The notes beneath the pieces were generated by a model. That model searched no databases and had not been told where the DNA came from. It was given only the letters and a program-made list of their open reading frames with translations. 64,000 bases of DNA, from the NCBI GenBank assembly GCA_047974565.1, contig JBKECN010000019.1, forward strand, positions 1 through 64,000, read 5' to 3'. Source of the DNA: JBDIAG01 sp047974565. GTDB taxonomy: Bacteria > Actinomycetota > Actinomycetes > Actinomycetales > CAWJMD01. Position 1 is the stretch's first letter. Each line of letters begins with the position of its first letter. Shown one piece after another: positions 25,306 to 33,847 of this stretch. A program made the translations under genes and the position numbers.

Positions 25306-26285
25306 CAGTCACTGCCCTTCGTGAATGGTTGGCCCACCGCGGCCGGTGGGCGGACCCGGCCGGCGAAGACCGCCAGGATGACCAGGGTGAGCACATAGGG
25401 CAGCAGGTTGACGAACTGCTGTGGAATGGCCACGACATTGCTGGCCTGCAGTTGGGAAGCCAATGCGGTGGCGAAGCCGAAGAAGAGCGCGGCGGCGAAG
25501 GCCCGAGCCGGATACCAGGCCCCGAAGATCATGATCGCCAGCGCCAGGAAGCCGCGTCCGGCGGTGAATCCACGCTCGAAGCTGGAGGTCGCCTCCATGG
25601 ACAGGTACGCCCCGGCCGCGCCGGCCAGGATGCCCGCCAGGCTGACGTTGATCAGCCGCATCGCGATGACGTTGATGCCGGCGGTGTCCGCCGCCTGCGG
25701 ATGCTCGCCGATCGAGCGAGTGCGCAGCCCCCACCGGCTGTAGAAGAGGGCGTAGTGCACCACGGCCACCACCACCAGGGTGGCGAGGGCGAAGAAGCCC
25801 CGGTGGAAGAAGACCGGCCCGATCAGCGGAATCTGAGAGAGCACCGGAACCTCGAAGGTCGGCATCGCCCTGGGCAGGGTGGCGCCCTGCCGGTAGTAGA
25901 ACGAGGTGATTCCTGCCGCGACGATGTTGAGCACCACCCCGGCGATGATCTGGTCCATCTGCCAGCGCACCGTCGTCCAGGCCAGGAACATGCCCATCGC
26001 CAGGCCGGTGCCCAGCCCGGCGATCACCCCGACGACCAGCGAGCCGGAGATGGCCGCGCCGAAGAAGGCCGCGAAGGCGGAGGTGAGCATCTGGCCCTCG
26101 ATGCCGATGTTCACCACGCCCGAGCGTTCGCCGATCACCCCGACCATCGCGGCCAGGACGAGCGGGATCGCGTAGGTCCAGGCGAAAGACAGCATGGACG
26201 TGGCCACATTGGGATTGATGAACCAGTACCCGTACAGCGCGACCACGCAGGCCACCACGGCGATCGGGAAGCCGTACCGTCCCAT
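25305..26285 (-). CDS. Nucleoside ABC transporter permease (YufQ-like)
   Basis: A 326-residue BPD_transp_2 permease with about nine hydrophobic segments. Characteristic motifs are GERSGVVNIGIEGQML near residue 53 and RSIGEHPQAADTAGINV near 190, shared by the second permease of BMP-dependent nucleoside importers. It begins one base after the stop of the first permease and overlaps the ATPase gene by one base. Confidence 0.92.
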   Translation of the reverse strand: MGRYGFPIAVVACVVALYGYWFINPNVATSMLSFAWTYAIPLVLAAMVGVIGERSGVVNIGIEGQMLTSAFAAFFGAAISGSLVVGVIAGLGTGLAMGMFLAWTTVRWQMDQIIAGVVLNIVAAGITSFYYRQGATLPRAMPTFEVPVLSQIPLIGPVFFHRGFFALATLVVVAVVHYALFYSRWGLRTRSIGEHPQAADTAGINVIAMRLINVSLAGILAGAAGAYLSMEATSSFERGFTAGRGFLALAIMIFGAWYPARAFAAALFFGFATALASQLQASNVVAIPQQFVNLLPYVLTLVILAVFAGRVRPPAAVGQPFTKGSD

Positions 26286-26286
26286 C

Positions 26287-27420
26287 TCAGGACCCCCATC
26301 CGCTGGTCACCGACACCCCGCCCTCGGCGCGGCGCCGGAACAACAGCTTGGCCAGCACCGGGATGGACACCAGCAGCAGAGTCACGGCCAGCAGCATGTC
26401 GACCACCTCGGGTTGGATGCCGGTATCGAACTGCAGGGTGGGTGCCCCCGAACGCAGCGTCCCCACCAGCAGAGCGGCCGGGATGGTGGCGATCGGATTG
26501 GCCCGGGCCAGCAGTGCGATGGTGATGCCGTCGAAGCCCAGGCCCGCCGACAGACCGGCCTCGAACCGATGCGAGACGCCGAGCGTCTCCACCACCCCGC
26601 CCAGCCCGGCCAGCGCTCCGGAGAACACCATCGCGACGGTGATGATGACCGGGATCCGCATCCCCGCATACTCGGCGGCGAACCGGTTGGCCCCCACCGT
26701 GTCGAACCGGAAGCCCAGCGTGGTGCGTTTGAGCACCCAGGCCACCACCGCCGCCAGCACCAGGGCGACGATGAAACCGACAGGGACGAAGCCGATGTCG
26801 CCCAGCATGGCGTTCTCGCCGATCCGTGGCGTGCGTGGGATGGCCTGCCCCTGCTCCTTCAGCGGGCCGGAGACCAGGTAGTCGATGATTCCGGCCGCGA
26901 TCGAGTTGAGCATGATCGTCGAGATCACCTCGTGGACGCCGCGGGTCGCCTTGAGCAGGCCTGCGATGGCCGCCCAGGCGGCGCCGGCCAGTACGCCCAG
27001 CGCCACGCACAACGGGATGAGCGCAACTGCCGGCAGCCCGGCGAAGGCGTATCCGGCCCAGGCCGCGGCGACCGAGCCCATCAACAACTGGCCTTGGGCG
27101 CCGATATTGAAGAGCCCGGCGCGCAACGCCACCGCCACCGCCAGCCCGGCCAGCACCAGCGGTGTCGCCTTCTGCAGGGTGCGCAACAGTCCCTCCGGGC
27201 TGCCCAGTGCGGCGGTGAACAGCGAGGTGTAGGCGTAGGTGGGGTTGACGCCTTGGAGCCGGATCAGGATCGCTCCCACCCCGAAAGCCACGGCCAGCGC
27301 TACCAGGGGCACCACGACGCCCTGGAAGTGCACGATCCAGTCCCACAGGGTGCGTCTGTTGGCGGGCAGATCCGGCGGCGGCGGGACCGCCGGTGGGGGG
27401 GCGATGTCGGTACTGGTCAC
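26287..27420 (-). CDS. Nucleoside ABC transporter permease (YufP-like)
   Basis: A 377-residue permease with a Pro-rich cytoplasmic N-terminus (PPPAVPPPPDLP) and about ten membrane segments. ALRAGLFNIGAQGQLLMG near residue 108 and ATRGVHEVISTIMLN near 163 are the family motifs. The GTG at 27420 is chosen because AGGAGG lies four bases upstream; the frame extends farther but lacks similarity. It lies 266 bases after the BMP lipoprotein gene, long enough for a separate signal although no clear promoter is seen. Confidence 0.92.
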   Translation of the reverse strand: MTSTDIAPPPAVPPPPDLPANRRTLWDWIVHFQGVVVPLVALAVAFGVGAILIRLQGVNPTYAYTSLFTAALGSPEGLLRTLQKATPLVLAGLAVAVALRAGLFNIGAQGQLLMGSVAAAWAGYAFAGLPAVALIPLCVALGVLAGAAWAAIAGLLKATRGVHEVISTIMLNSIAAGIIDYLVSGPLKEQGQAIPRTPRIGENAMLGDIGFVPVGFIVALVLAAVVAWVLKRTTLGFRFDTVGANRFAAEYAGMRIPVIITVAMVFSGALAGLGGVVETLGVSHRFEAGLSAGLGFDGITIALLARANPIATIPAALLVGTLRSGAPTLQFDTGIQPEVVDMLLAVTLLLVSIPVLAKLLFRRRAEGGVSVTSGWGS

Positions 27421-27686
27421 GCGGCCTCCTGATGCGCGATCCGGGCAGACAGGGATGAGGATCGGGACCGGTGCGGGGGCGCCTGGTGCGCGGGTGGGCG
27501 TCCAACGGCGCGGGCCGACGTCGAAGCGGGCCACCCTCGCAGGGCGACCCGCCTCGTCGCTGTCACACCCGCCTGCCGACGCCCGGCCACCCCTGCGGCT
27601 GGTGAGGCCGGCGGGGGTCAGCCAGGGTGCTCGACGATGGGAGCAAGGTCAGCGGTGAACTCAGGGGATCCGGGATCCGCTGGGGC

Positions 27687-28751
27687 TCAGAGCGTCACAC
27701 CGGTCTGAATGGACCCGTCCTCGAGCCCGGTGACGACATCCTGCACCTTGGCCTTGACGTCCGCGGGGATCGTGGAGTCGAAGTCGTGGTACGGGGCCAG
27801 GCCGGTGGTGCCGACGAAGTTGCCGCCGGTGGCGGTGCCGTCGTGCACCTGGGTGAGGATCTCGGTGACACCGACGGAGATGTTCTTCATCGCGGAGGTG
27901 ACCAGGCACTTGCGGGCATCGGTCACGGTCTCCCACTGGTCGGTGTCCACCCCGATGCAGTACACGCTCTCACCGGCGGCCGGGGCCTTGGCCACCTGAC
28001 CGAGAGCGCCATTGCCGGTCTTGCCGCCAGCGCCGAAGAGCACGTCCACACCCTGGTCGAGCTGCTTCTGGGCCTCGGCCGCGCCCCACGCCGGGTCGGT
28101 GAAGGCGTTGTCGCCGGCCGGGTGGTACACCGAGGTGACCGAGACGTCAGGCTTGGCGGCTGCCGCACCGGCCTGGTAGCCCATCGCGAACTTCTGCACC
28201 GGGGGGATCTCCTGGCCCAGCACCATGCCGATCTTGTTGGACTGGCTCAGCAGCGCGGCGAGGTAGCCGGCCGCGTACCCGGCCTGGTCCTCGGGGAAGA
28301 TCAGCCCGGTGAGGTTGGGCAGTTCCTCGGACTGGGCCTGGTCGACGCCGATGAAGTGGGTGTCCGGGGACTCCTGGGCGGCGGTGACGGTGGCCTCCTG
28401 CATGAGGAAGCCGACGGTGACGACGACGTCGTAGTCGTTGTCGGTGAACTGCTTGATGTTGTTGGCGTAGTCCTTGGTGTCGGTGGTCTCGACGACCTTG
28501 GACTCTCCGCCGAGTTGGGCGATGGCGGCCTCGACCCCGTCGTGGGCGGACTGGTTGAAGGACTTGTCATCCACCTTGCCCAGGTCGGTCACCAGACCGA
28601 CGCAGAAGATCTCCTCGCTGGCGCATCCACCGGATGCGCTGCTGTCGCCGGAGTCGCTGCTTCCGGTGCTGCCGCCACAGGCGGACAGGACGAGAGTTCC
28701 GGCGGCCAGGGCGACCAGACCAGCTTGCTTGCGAGTGGTGATGCGAGTCAT
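27687..28751 (-). CDS. BMP family nucleoside-binding lipoprotein
   Basis: A 354-residue periplasmic-binding-type lipoprotein. The signal peptide ends in the lipobox LSAC with Cys25 as lipidation site, followed by a Gly/Ser linker. The binding domain has VGLVTDLGKVDDKSFNQSAHDG near the start and GLIFPEDQAGYAAGYLAAL, hallmarks of the Bmp/PnrA family, which binds purine nucleosides and delivers them to a YufOPQ-like importer. GGAGGAG lies six bases before the ATG. The leader contains several inverted repeats. Gene order (lipoprotein, P, Q, ATPase) differs from the more common lipoprotein, ATPase, P, Q. Confidence 0.93.
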   Translation of the reverse strand: MTRITTRKQAGLVALAAGTLVLSACGGSTGSSDSGDSSASGGCASEEIFCVGLVTDLGKVDDKSFNQSAHDGVEAAIAQLGGESKVVETTDTKDYANNIKQFTDNDYDVVVTVGFLMQEATVTAAQESPDTHFIGVDQAQSEELPNLTGLIFPEDQAGYAAGYLAALLSQSNKIGMVLGQEIPPVQKFAMGYQAGAAAAKPDVSVTSVYHPAGDNAFTDPAWGAAEAQKQLDQGVDVLFGAGGKTGNGALGQVAKAPAAGESVYCIGVDTDQWETVTDARKCLVTSAMKNISVGVTEILTQVHDGTATGGNFVGTTGLAPYHDFDSTIPADVKAKVQDVVTGLEDGSIQTGVTL

Positions 28752-28781
28752 GGGTGGCTCCTCCGCCGATCTCGGGTGCGC

Positions 28782-28902
28782 TTGCCGGGCGGCCCGGCAA
28801 TGTGCGGTGAGGCTAGCGCAGCGTCTCAGTTGCCGCTGACCGCCCAGGAGAGTCTTGAGGCAATCGTTGCCAGCATGTGACGATCAATCGGCGGTTGCCG
28901 CC
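28782..28902 (-). promoter_or_regulatory. Three inverted repeats in the importer leader
   Basis: TTGCCGGG-CGG-CCCGGCAA (28782-28800) lies 31 bases before the lipoprotein ATG; GGCAA-TCG-TTGCC (28859-28871) and GGCGG-TTG-CCGCC (28890-28902) lie farther up. All have three-base centres. They could be operator sites or, for the last two, a terminator of the upstream cupin transcript. No convincing -35/-10 pair was found; TAGCCT near 28812 is -10-like only. Confidence 0.4.
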
Positions 28903-28973
28903 TATCGGTCCGGCATGTGCCGCTTGCGTTTCCGGGCTGGTTTGGCGGCCTCTGAGCAGTCCGCGCCGCTGCC

Positions 28974-29441
28974 TCAACGCGTCAGCGCGGCGATCGTGTC
29001 GGCCGCTTCGGGGAAGGCACCGGTGAGTTCGTCGCGTTCGGCGAAGGTGCAGGCCTCGTCGGTGTACCCGGGGGCGCACCAGCAACTGACCAGCGTCCAG
29101 GCGCCGAGCGTGGTGGCGCCCTGCCAGGTCGTCGCAGGCACCACCAGTGTGCGCTGCGCGGTGAGCCGGTGGCGGCGCACTCCGTGATCGTCCAGGAGGG
29201 TGAGCTCGGCGGCCGCGCCGGCCAGCCATTGCCATCCCTCGGTGCACGAAAGACGATGCAGTGCGGAGAATCCCGCTGGATCCGAGGTGAGCAGGAAGAG
29301 GATGCTGCTCAGGGCCTCGCTGCGGCCCTGGGGGCGCCAGTGGCCCCCTTCGACGGGAAGGGGTTCCAGGCCGAGCGCCGCGATCACGTCGGCCGCGGGG
29401 GTGTGCGAAGGTGGCCACCGGACGGCTTCGTGAAGAGTCAT
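28974..29441 (-). CDS. DUF985 cupin domain protein
   Basis: A 155-residue single-domain cupin: LGLEPLPVEGGHWRPQGRSE at the start, SSILFLLTSDPAGFSALHRL, then WQWLAGAAAELTLLDDHG and VVPATTWQGATTLGAWTLVSCWCAPGY, the DUF985 pattern. Related proteins have been linked to sugar epimerase-like folds, but the activity is unknown. It starts 12 bases after the end of the deaminase gene and is probably its operon partner. The ATG at 29441 is the first codon that keeps family similarity. Confidence 0.88.
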   Translation of the reverse strand: MTLHEAVRWPPSHTPAADVIAALGLEPLPVEGGHWRPQGRSEALSSILFLLTSDPAGFSALHRLSCTEGWQWLAGAAAELTLLDDHGVRRHRLTAQRTLVVPATTWQGATTLGAWTLVSCWCAPGYTDEACTFAERDELTGAFPEAADTIAALTR

Positions 29442-29452
29442 CGCGGGCGAAC

Positions 29453-30775
29453 TCAGGTCTGGGCGCCCAGGGCGCGCACCTCGGCGAGCAGCTCCGCCTC
29501 GTCCAGGCGGGTGCTGCGGCGGTCCGCCAGGACGAGGTGCCCGTCGACGAGGACGTCCACGACGTCGGATCGTCCGGCAGCGAAGACGAGCAGCGCTGGC
29601 AGGTCGTGGATGGGCACCAGGTGGGGTGCGTTCAGGTCGAGCAGGGTCAGGTCGGCACGCTTGCCTACCTCGACGCTGCCGATCAGGTCTGCCAGGCCGA
29701 GGGCTCGCGCGCCCTCGATGGTGGCCGCGCGCAACACGGCGGTGGCCTGGCCGGCGGTCGGGTCCGCGGCGGTGAGCCGGGCCAGCAGCGCGGCCTGGCG
29801 CATCACCTGCCACAGGTCCAGGTCGTTGGAGGACGAGCAGCCGTCTGTCCCCAGGCCGAGCCGGACCCCCCGAGCCCGCAGTTCTTCCCAGTTCAGTGCA
29901 CCGGAGGCGAGCTTGAGGTTGGAACCCGGGCAGTGGGCGATGGCGGTGTCGTGCGCGAGCACGGTGTTGAGGTCGTGTTCGTCCAGGTGGACCCCGTGAC
30001 CGAGCACGGTGCGGGTCTGCAGCAGGCCGGCAGCGGCCAGGAGGCCGACCGGGGTGGCTCCGAAACGGGTGAGCACGTCGACGTTCTCGGCTGTGGTCTC
30101 GCTGGCGTGCACGGTGATGAGGTCTGCAGCGGTGTCGGCGGCCAGGGCCGCCAGCTCACTGAGGTGTTCGGGTGAGTTGGTGTACGTGCCGTGCGGCATG
30201 AGCGTGAAGGGCACGTACGGGCCACCGACCTCGGCCAGTTCGGCCCGCCAGCCGGCGGCCTCGGTCAGGCGCTGTGGCCAGGTCAGCCCGTCCGGCCCGG
30301 GACCGTCGAAGAAGACCGGGCCGGCGATGTGACGCAGCCCGGTGGCGGCGGCACCCCGGTGGGCGGCCCCGGGAAACAGATACATGTCGAGGGTGGTGGT
30401 GACCCCGGCCGCCAAGGACTCCCACCCGGCCAGCCGGGCTCCGGTCTCCACGGTCTCGGGGTTCATCAGCCGGGCCTCGGCCGCCCACACCTTTTCCAGG
30501 AAGCCGGCAAGGTTGACGCCCTCAGCGATGCCACGCAGCAGGGTCATCGGGGTGTGCGTGTGCAAGTTGATCAGCCCCGGCAGCAGCAGCCGACCCGAGC
30601 CGTCCCGGGTGACGACCCCCGGTGGGGCCTGCAGGCTGGGGCCGATCTCTGTGATCACCCCGTCGACCACCAGCACGTCCACTCCGTGCCGCACGGTGTC
30701 GTCCTCGTCGCAGGTGAGGACGTGGTCGAGGCCGCGCAGCAGCACGGACCCGCCGGAGCCGGTCGCGATGGTCAC
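29453..30775 (-). CDS. Amidohydrolase, MtaD/SAH-deaminase-like
   Basis: A 440-residue amidohydrolase. Metal ligands are in LPGLINLHTHTPMTLLRG near residue 66, HGTY and HASE in the middle, LGHGVHLDEHD near 260, and GLGTDGCSSSNDLDLW near 315, the pattern of 5'-methylthioadenosine/S-adenosylhomocysteine deaminases; 8-oxoguanine or other purine deaminases are alternatives. The GTG (30773-30775) overlaps the ndk stop as GTGA. Between ndk and a nucleoside importer, a purine-salvage role is the simplest reading. Confidence 0.88.
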   Translation of the reverse strand: MTIATGSGGSVLLRGLDHVLTCDEDDTVRHGVDVLVVDGVITEIGPSLQAPPGVVTRDGSGRLLLPGLINLHTHTPMTLLRGIAEGVNLAGFLEKVWAAEARLMNPETVETGARLAGWESLAAGVTTTLDMYLFPGAAHRGAAATGLRHIAGPVFFDGPGPDGLTWPQRLTEAAGWRAELAEVGGPYVPFTLMPHGTYTNSPEHLSELAALAADTAADLITVHASETTAENVDVLTRFGATPVGLLAAAGLLQTRTVLGHGVHLDEHDLNTVLAHDTAIAHCPGSNLKLASGALNWEELRARGVRLGLGTDGCSSSNDLDLWQVMRQAALLARLTAADPTAGQATAVLRAATIEGARALGLADLIGSVEVGKRADLTLLDLNAPHLVPIHDLPALLVFAAGRSDVVDVLVDGHLVLADRRSTRLDEAELLAEVRALGAQT

Positions 30776-31197
30776 AGGCTGGGGAACCAGATGCCGATCT
30801 CGCGGGAGGCGGATTCGGGTGAGTCCGAGCCGTGGACGATGTTCGCGGTCACCTTCTCGCCCCAGTCGCGTCCCAGATCGCCGCGGATCGTGCCGGGCAA
30901 CGCCTTGGTCGGGTCGGTGGCCCCGGCCAGCGACCGGAAACCCTCGATGCAGCGGTGGCCCTCGATCACCACCGCGAGAACCGGTCCGGAGGACATGAAC
31001 TCCAGCAGCGGCGCGAAGAACGGCTTGCCCTCGTGCTCGGCGTAGTGCCGGCTGAGCAGGGTGGCGTCCACGGTGCGCAGTTCGACCGCGACGAGGGTGT
31101 AGCCCTTGGACTCGACCCGGCGCAGCACCTCCCCGCACAGCGAACGGCGCACGCCGTCGGGCTTGACCAGGACCAGGCTGCGTTCGATGTCAGTCAC
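30772..31197 (-). CDS. ndk: Nucleoside diphosphate kinase
   Basis: A 141-residue NDK, which equilibrates NDPs and NTPs. ERSLVLVKPDGVRR opens the protein; the phosphohistidine motif NIVHGSDSPESA is near residue 117, and HYAEHEGKPFF is typical. The GTG at 31197 gives normal length. In many Actinobacteria ndk follows folC and DUF4233 as here, although a small P-loop kinase gene is inserted. Its stop overlaps the deaminase start by four bases. Confidence 0.97.
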   Translation of the reverse strand: MTDIERSLVLVKPDGVRRSLCGEVLRRVESKGYTLVAVELRTVDATLLSRHYAEHEGKPFFAPLLEFMSSGPVLAVVIEGHRCIEGFRSLAGATDPTKALPGTIRGDLGRDWGEKVTANIVHGSDSPESASREIGIWFPSL

Positions 31198-31252
31198 GGC
31201 GCACACCCTACCGACGGCCACCGACGACAGGGCGGTGCGAACCCCCGGCGGA

Positions 31253-31798
31253 TCAACTCACCCGGCCGACGGACATCGAGGCCGCTGCGGGTGCCTGATC
31301 GAGCAGTGCCGCCAGATCGTCGGCTCCGGAGAGCCGGTCCCGGTGGATCACCGGAAGTTGCTTGTCCGCGGCCAGCCTGAGCAGTTCGGTGCGCACGCGG
31401 TGGATCTCCATCGGGGTGACCACCGGACGGTGACCGCCCGCCTGCCGGTCCCGGCAACGTTGCACGAGCACGTCCAGGTCGTCCATCAGCAGGATCGACC
31501 AGAGTTCGGCACCTGCGGACTCGGCCACCCGGTAGAGCCGGTCGAGGTCCGACTCGCGCAGCGCCATCTGCGGCAGAACCACATCGCCGCGCTCCAGGTA
31601 GCACCTGGCGGCCGCTTGCGCCATCTCCCGCGCCGCGTCGGTGGCCTCGGCACTCTCAGCCGCCCACCCGGAGACGAGTTCTCGCAGCTCGTCCGGGTCC
31701 AGGCGCACGGTGCCGCTGTGCGACTGGGCGTACCGGCGGGCCAGCGTGGACTTGCCAACCCCCGGCGGACCGTTGAGGTGGATCAATCGGGCAACCAT
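31253..31798 (-). CDS. P-loop AAA/zeta-like kinase
   Basis: A 181-residue ATPase with Walker A HLNGPPGVGKSTLARRYA at residues 7-24 and RLDPDELRELV soon after, the pattern of small-molecule or RNA-type P-loop kinases (shikimate/gluconate kinase and zeta-toxin-like groups). LMDDLDVLVQRCRDRQ and HRPVVTPMEIHRV form the lid region. No antitoxin gene is adjacent, so a toxin role is not supported. It lies between DUF4233 and ndk on the same strand. Confidence 0.8.
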   Translation of the reverse strand: MVARLIHLNGPPGVGKSTLARRYAQSHSGTVRLDPDELRELVSGWAAESAEATDAAREMAQAAARCYLERGDVVLPQMALRESDLDRLYRVAESAGAELWSILLMDDLDVLVQRCRDRQAGGHRPVVTPMEIHRVRTELLRLAADKQLPVIHRDRLSGADDLAALLDQAPAAASMSVGRVS

Positions 31799-31935
31799 GC
31801 CAGCCAGTGTGGGCGCGTCGCCGCTTCTCGGCGTGGCGACAGGCCGTAGTCACGATGGATGGAATGGGCGGGACGTACAGATTCCCTCGTTTGGGCTACC
31901 GGCTGTGTCAGCGTGCGCGGCCAGGCCCTGCCGGC

Positions 31936-32292
31936 TCAGGTCGGGACGGCGCGAGCCGCGTCCATCTTCTGACCGATCCAGGCCAGCCAGACCCAGAGCG
32001 CCACGAAGACCGCGCCCATCCCCCACATGCCCGGGACGACCAGGCCGGTGAGCAGCATCGCGACCTGCAGCGCTCCACCGACTGCCATGCCACCCGGACG
32101 CCGCAACAGCCCGCAGGCCAGCACGCACGCCGCACTCAGTGCCAGGCCGCCACCCCAGGTGAGCGCGCCGGGCAGGTCGGAGAGCCGGGAGGCCACCAAC
32201 GTGGCGAAGAAGAGCAGCAGCGCCTCCAGGCACAGCATCAGCGTGGCCATTCGCGCGGTCATCCGCCCGGGTGCCGTCACCAGCCAGCTCAT
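31936..32292 (-). CDS. DUF4233 membrane protein
   Basis: A 118-residue protein with four hydrophobic segments (about 16-34, 43-62, 68-86, 91-108) and the family pattern LEALLLFFATLVA near the start and GLVVPGMWGMGAVFVALWVW near the end. DUF4233 genes regularly follow folC in Actinobacteria; the function is unknown. AGGAA lies five bases before the ATG. Confidence 0.9.
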   Translation of the reverse strand: MSWLVTAPGRMTARMATLMLCLEALLLFFATLVASRLSDLPGALTWGGGLALSAACVLACGLLRRPGGMAVGGALQVAMLLTGLVVPGMWGMGAVFVALWVWLAWIGQKMDAARAVPT

Positions 32293-32407
32293 CGCGGTTC
32301 CTGGGCGTCGCCGGCTCGCCCGTGGCAGGACGGCGCGACCGGGATCGCACGCCGAGTCCAGGCCCCGAGGGGCCGGGCCGACCCTGCCCGTACGGCATCG
32401 GGTCCGC

Positions 32408-33847
32408 TCACAGCGGCTCCTCCTCCTGGGGGGAGGTCGGTTCGGCGTCCACCGCGGGTGCCCGCAGCAGCAGCCGGGCCTCGGCCGCCACCGTCACCGA
32501 CCCGGCGATCAGCACCCCGGTCTCGATGTCGCCCTCGGCCTCGGCCAGGTTGATCGCCCGCACGATCGCATCGTCCAGCCGGTGCTCCACGTGCACCCGG
32601 TCTTCGCCGAAGACCTCTCGGGCCACGTCGGCCAGGTCGTCGACATCGATTGCCCGCGGCGATGTCGAGCGGGTGATCACCACCTCGTCCAGGATCGGCT
32701 CCAGGACTCCGAGGATCGACTCGGCGTCCTTGTCCGCGAGCACGCCGACCACCCCGACCAAGTGCCGCAGGGTGAAGGCGTCCTCGACGGCGGCCACCAG
32801 CGCCTGGGCCCCGGCGACGTTGTGCGCGGCGTCGACCATCACCAAGGGGTTGGGCCGGAGCAGTTCCAGACGCCCCGGCGAGGTCAGTTCTCCGACGGCC
32901 TCGTGCAGCACCGCCGGAACGATCCGCTGAGTTCCGTTGCCCAGGAATGCCTCACAGGCAGCGACCGCCACTGCGAGATTGTGCGCCTGGTGCTCGCCGT
33001 GCAGCGGCAGGAAGACCTCCGCGTAGTCGCCCGCGAGCCCACGAATGCTCACCAGCTGCCCGCCGACGGCCTGCCTGCGTTGCACCACCCCGAAATCCAG
33101 CCCCTCCCGGGAGACGGTTGACCCGGACTCGATCGCCCTGCGCAGCAGCACCTCGGCGGCCGAGTCGGGCTGGTCGGCGAGCACCACGTGGCTGCCCTCG
33201 GTGAAGATCCCGGACTTCTCCAACGCGATCTGGGCCACCGTCTCGCCCAGCAGGTGGGTGTGGTCCAGCGAGATGGGCGTCATCACCGCCACCGTCGCGT
33301 CGGCGACATTGGTAGCGTCCCACTGCCCACCCAGGCCCACCTCGAGCACCGCGACATCCACCGGGGCGTCGGCGAAGGCGGCGAAGGCCAGCACCGTGAG
33401 CAGTTCGAAGTAGGTGAGCGGGACCTCCCCGGCATCGACCAACTTGGCATCCACGATGGCGATCAGCGGCGCGATCTCCTGGTAGCAGCGCACCAGATCC
33501 GCCGCCGGGATGGCTTGGCCATTGAGCGTGATCCGCTCGGTCACCGAATGCAGGTGGGGGCTGGTGTACCGGCCGGTGCGCAGGTTGTGCTCGCGCAGGA
33601 TGGCCTCGACCATCCGGGCCGTCGAGGTCTTGCCGTTCGTGCCCGCGATGTGGATCACCGGATAAGCGCGTTGCGGGTCTCCCAGCAGATCGCAGGCCGC
33701 CTGCACCGGCGCCAGCCGCGGCTGCATGTTGGACTCCGGTGTGCGAGAGAGCAATTCGGCGTACAGCGCGTCCAGCAGGGCGTGGGCGTCCGGATCGGTG
33801 GCCGGCCGGTCGCCGCCCGCGGCCCCCTGCTCCTGGTTGCCGCTCAC
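32408..33847 (-). CDS. folC: Bifunctional folylpolyglutamate/dihydrofolate synthase
   Basis: A 479-residue Mur-ligase-family enzyme that adds glutamate to dihydropteroate and folates. HIAGTNGKTSTARMVEAIL (ATP P-loop) is near residue 65, RTGRYTSPHLHSVTERI near 90, LEVGLGGQWDATNV near 160, LDHTHLLGETVAQIALEKSGIF near 183, and VDAAHNVAGA near 325. The GTG start (33845-33847) overlaps the ileS stop as GTGA, so its expression is coupled to ileS and hence to the T-box. Confidence 0.96.
   Translation of the reverse strand: MSGNQEQGAAGGDRPATDPDAHALLDALYAELLSRTPESNMQPRLAPVQAACDLLGDPQRAYPVIHIAGTNGKTSTARMVEAILREHNLRTGRYTSPHLHSVTERITLNGQAIPAADLVRCYQEIAPLIAIVDAKLVDAGEVPLTYFELLTVLAFAAFADAPVDVAVLEVGLGGQWDATNVADATVAVMTPISLDHTHLLGETVAQIALEKSGIFTEGSHVVLADQPDSAAEVLLRRAIESGSTVSREGLDFGVVQRRQAVGGQLVSIRGLAGDYAEVFLPLHGEHQAHNLAVAVAACEAFLGNGTQRIVPAVLHEAVGELTSPGRLELLRPNPLVMVDAAHNVAGAQALVAAVEDAFTLRHLVGVVGVLADKDAESILGVLEPILDEVVITRSTSPRAIDVDDLADVAREVFGEDRVHVEHRLDDAIVRAINLAEAEGDIETGVLIAGSVTVAAEARLLLRAPAVDAEPTSPQEEEPL

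Noticed and set aside
31253..31798. Zeta-type toxin of a toxin-antitoxin pair
   Set aside because: The P-loop fold fits, but no small antitoxin gene lies beside it, and it sits in a housekeeping run.
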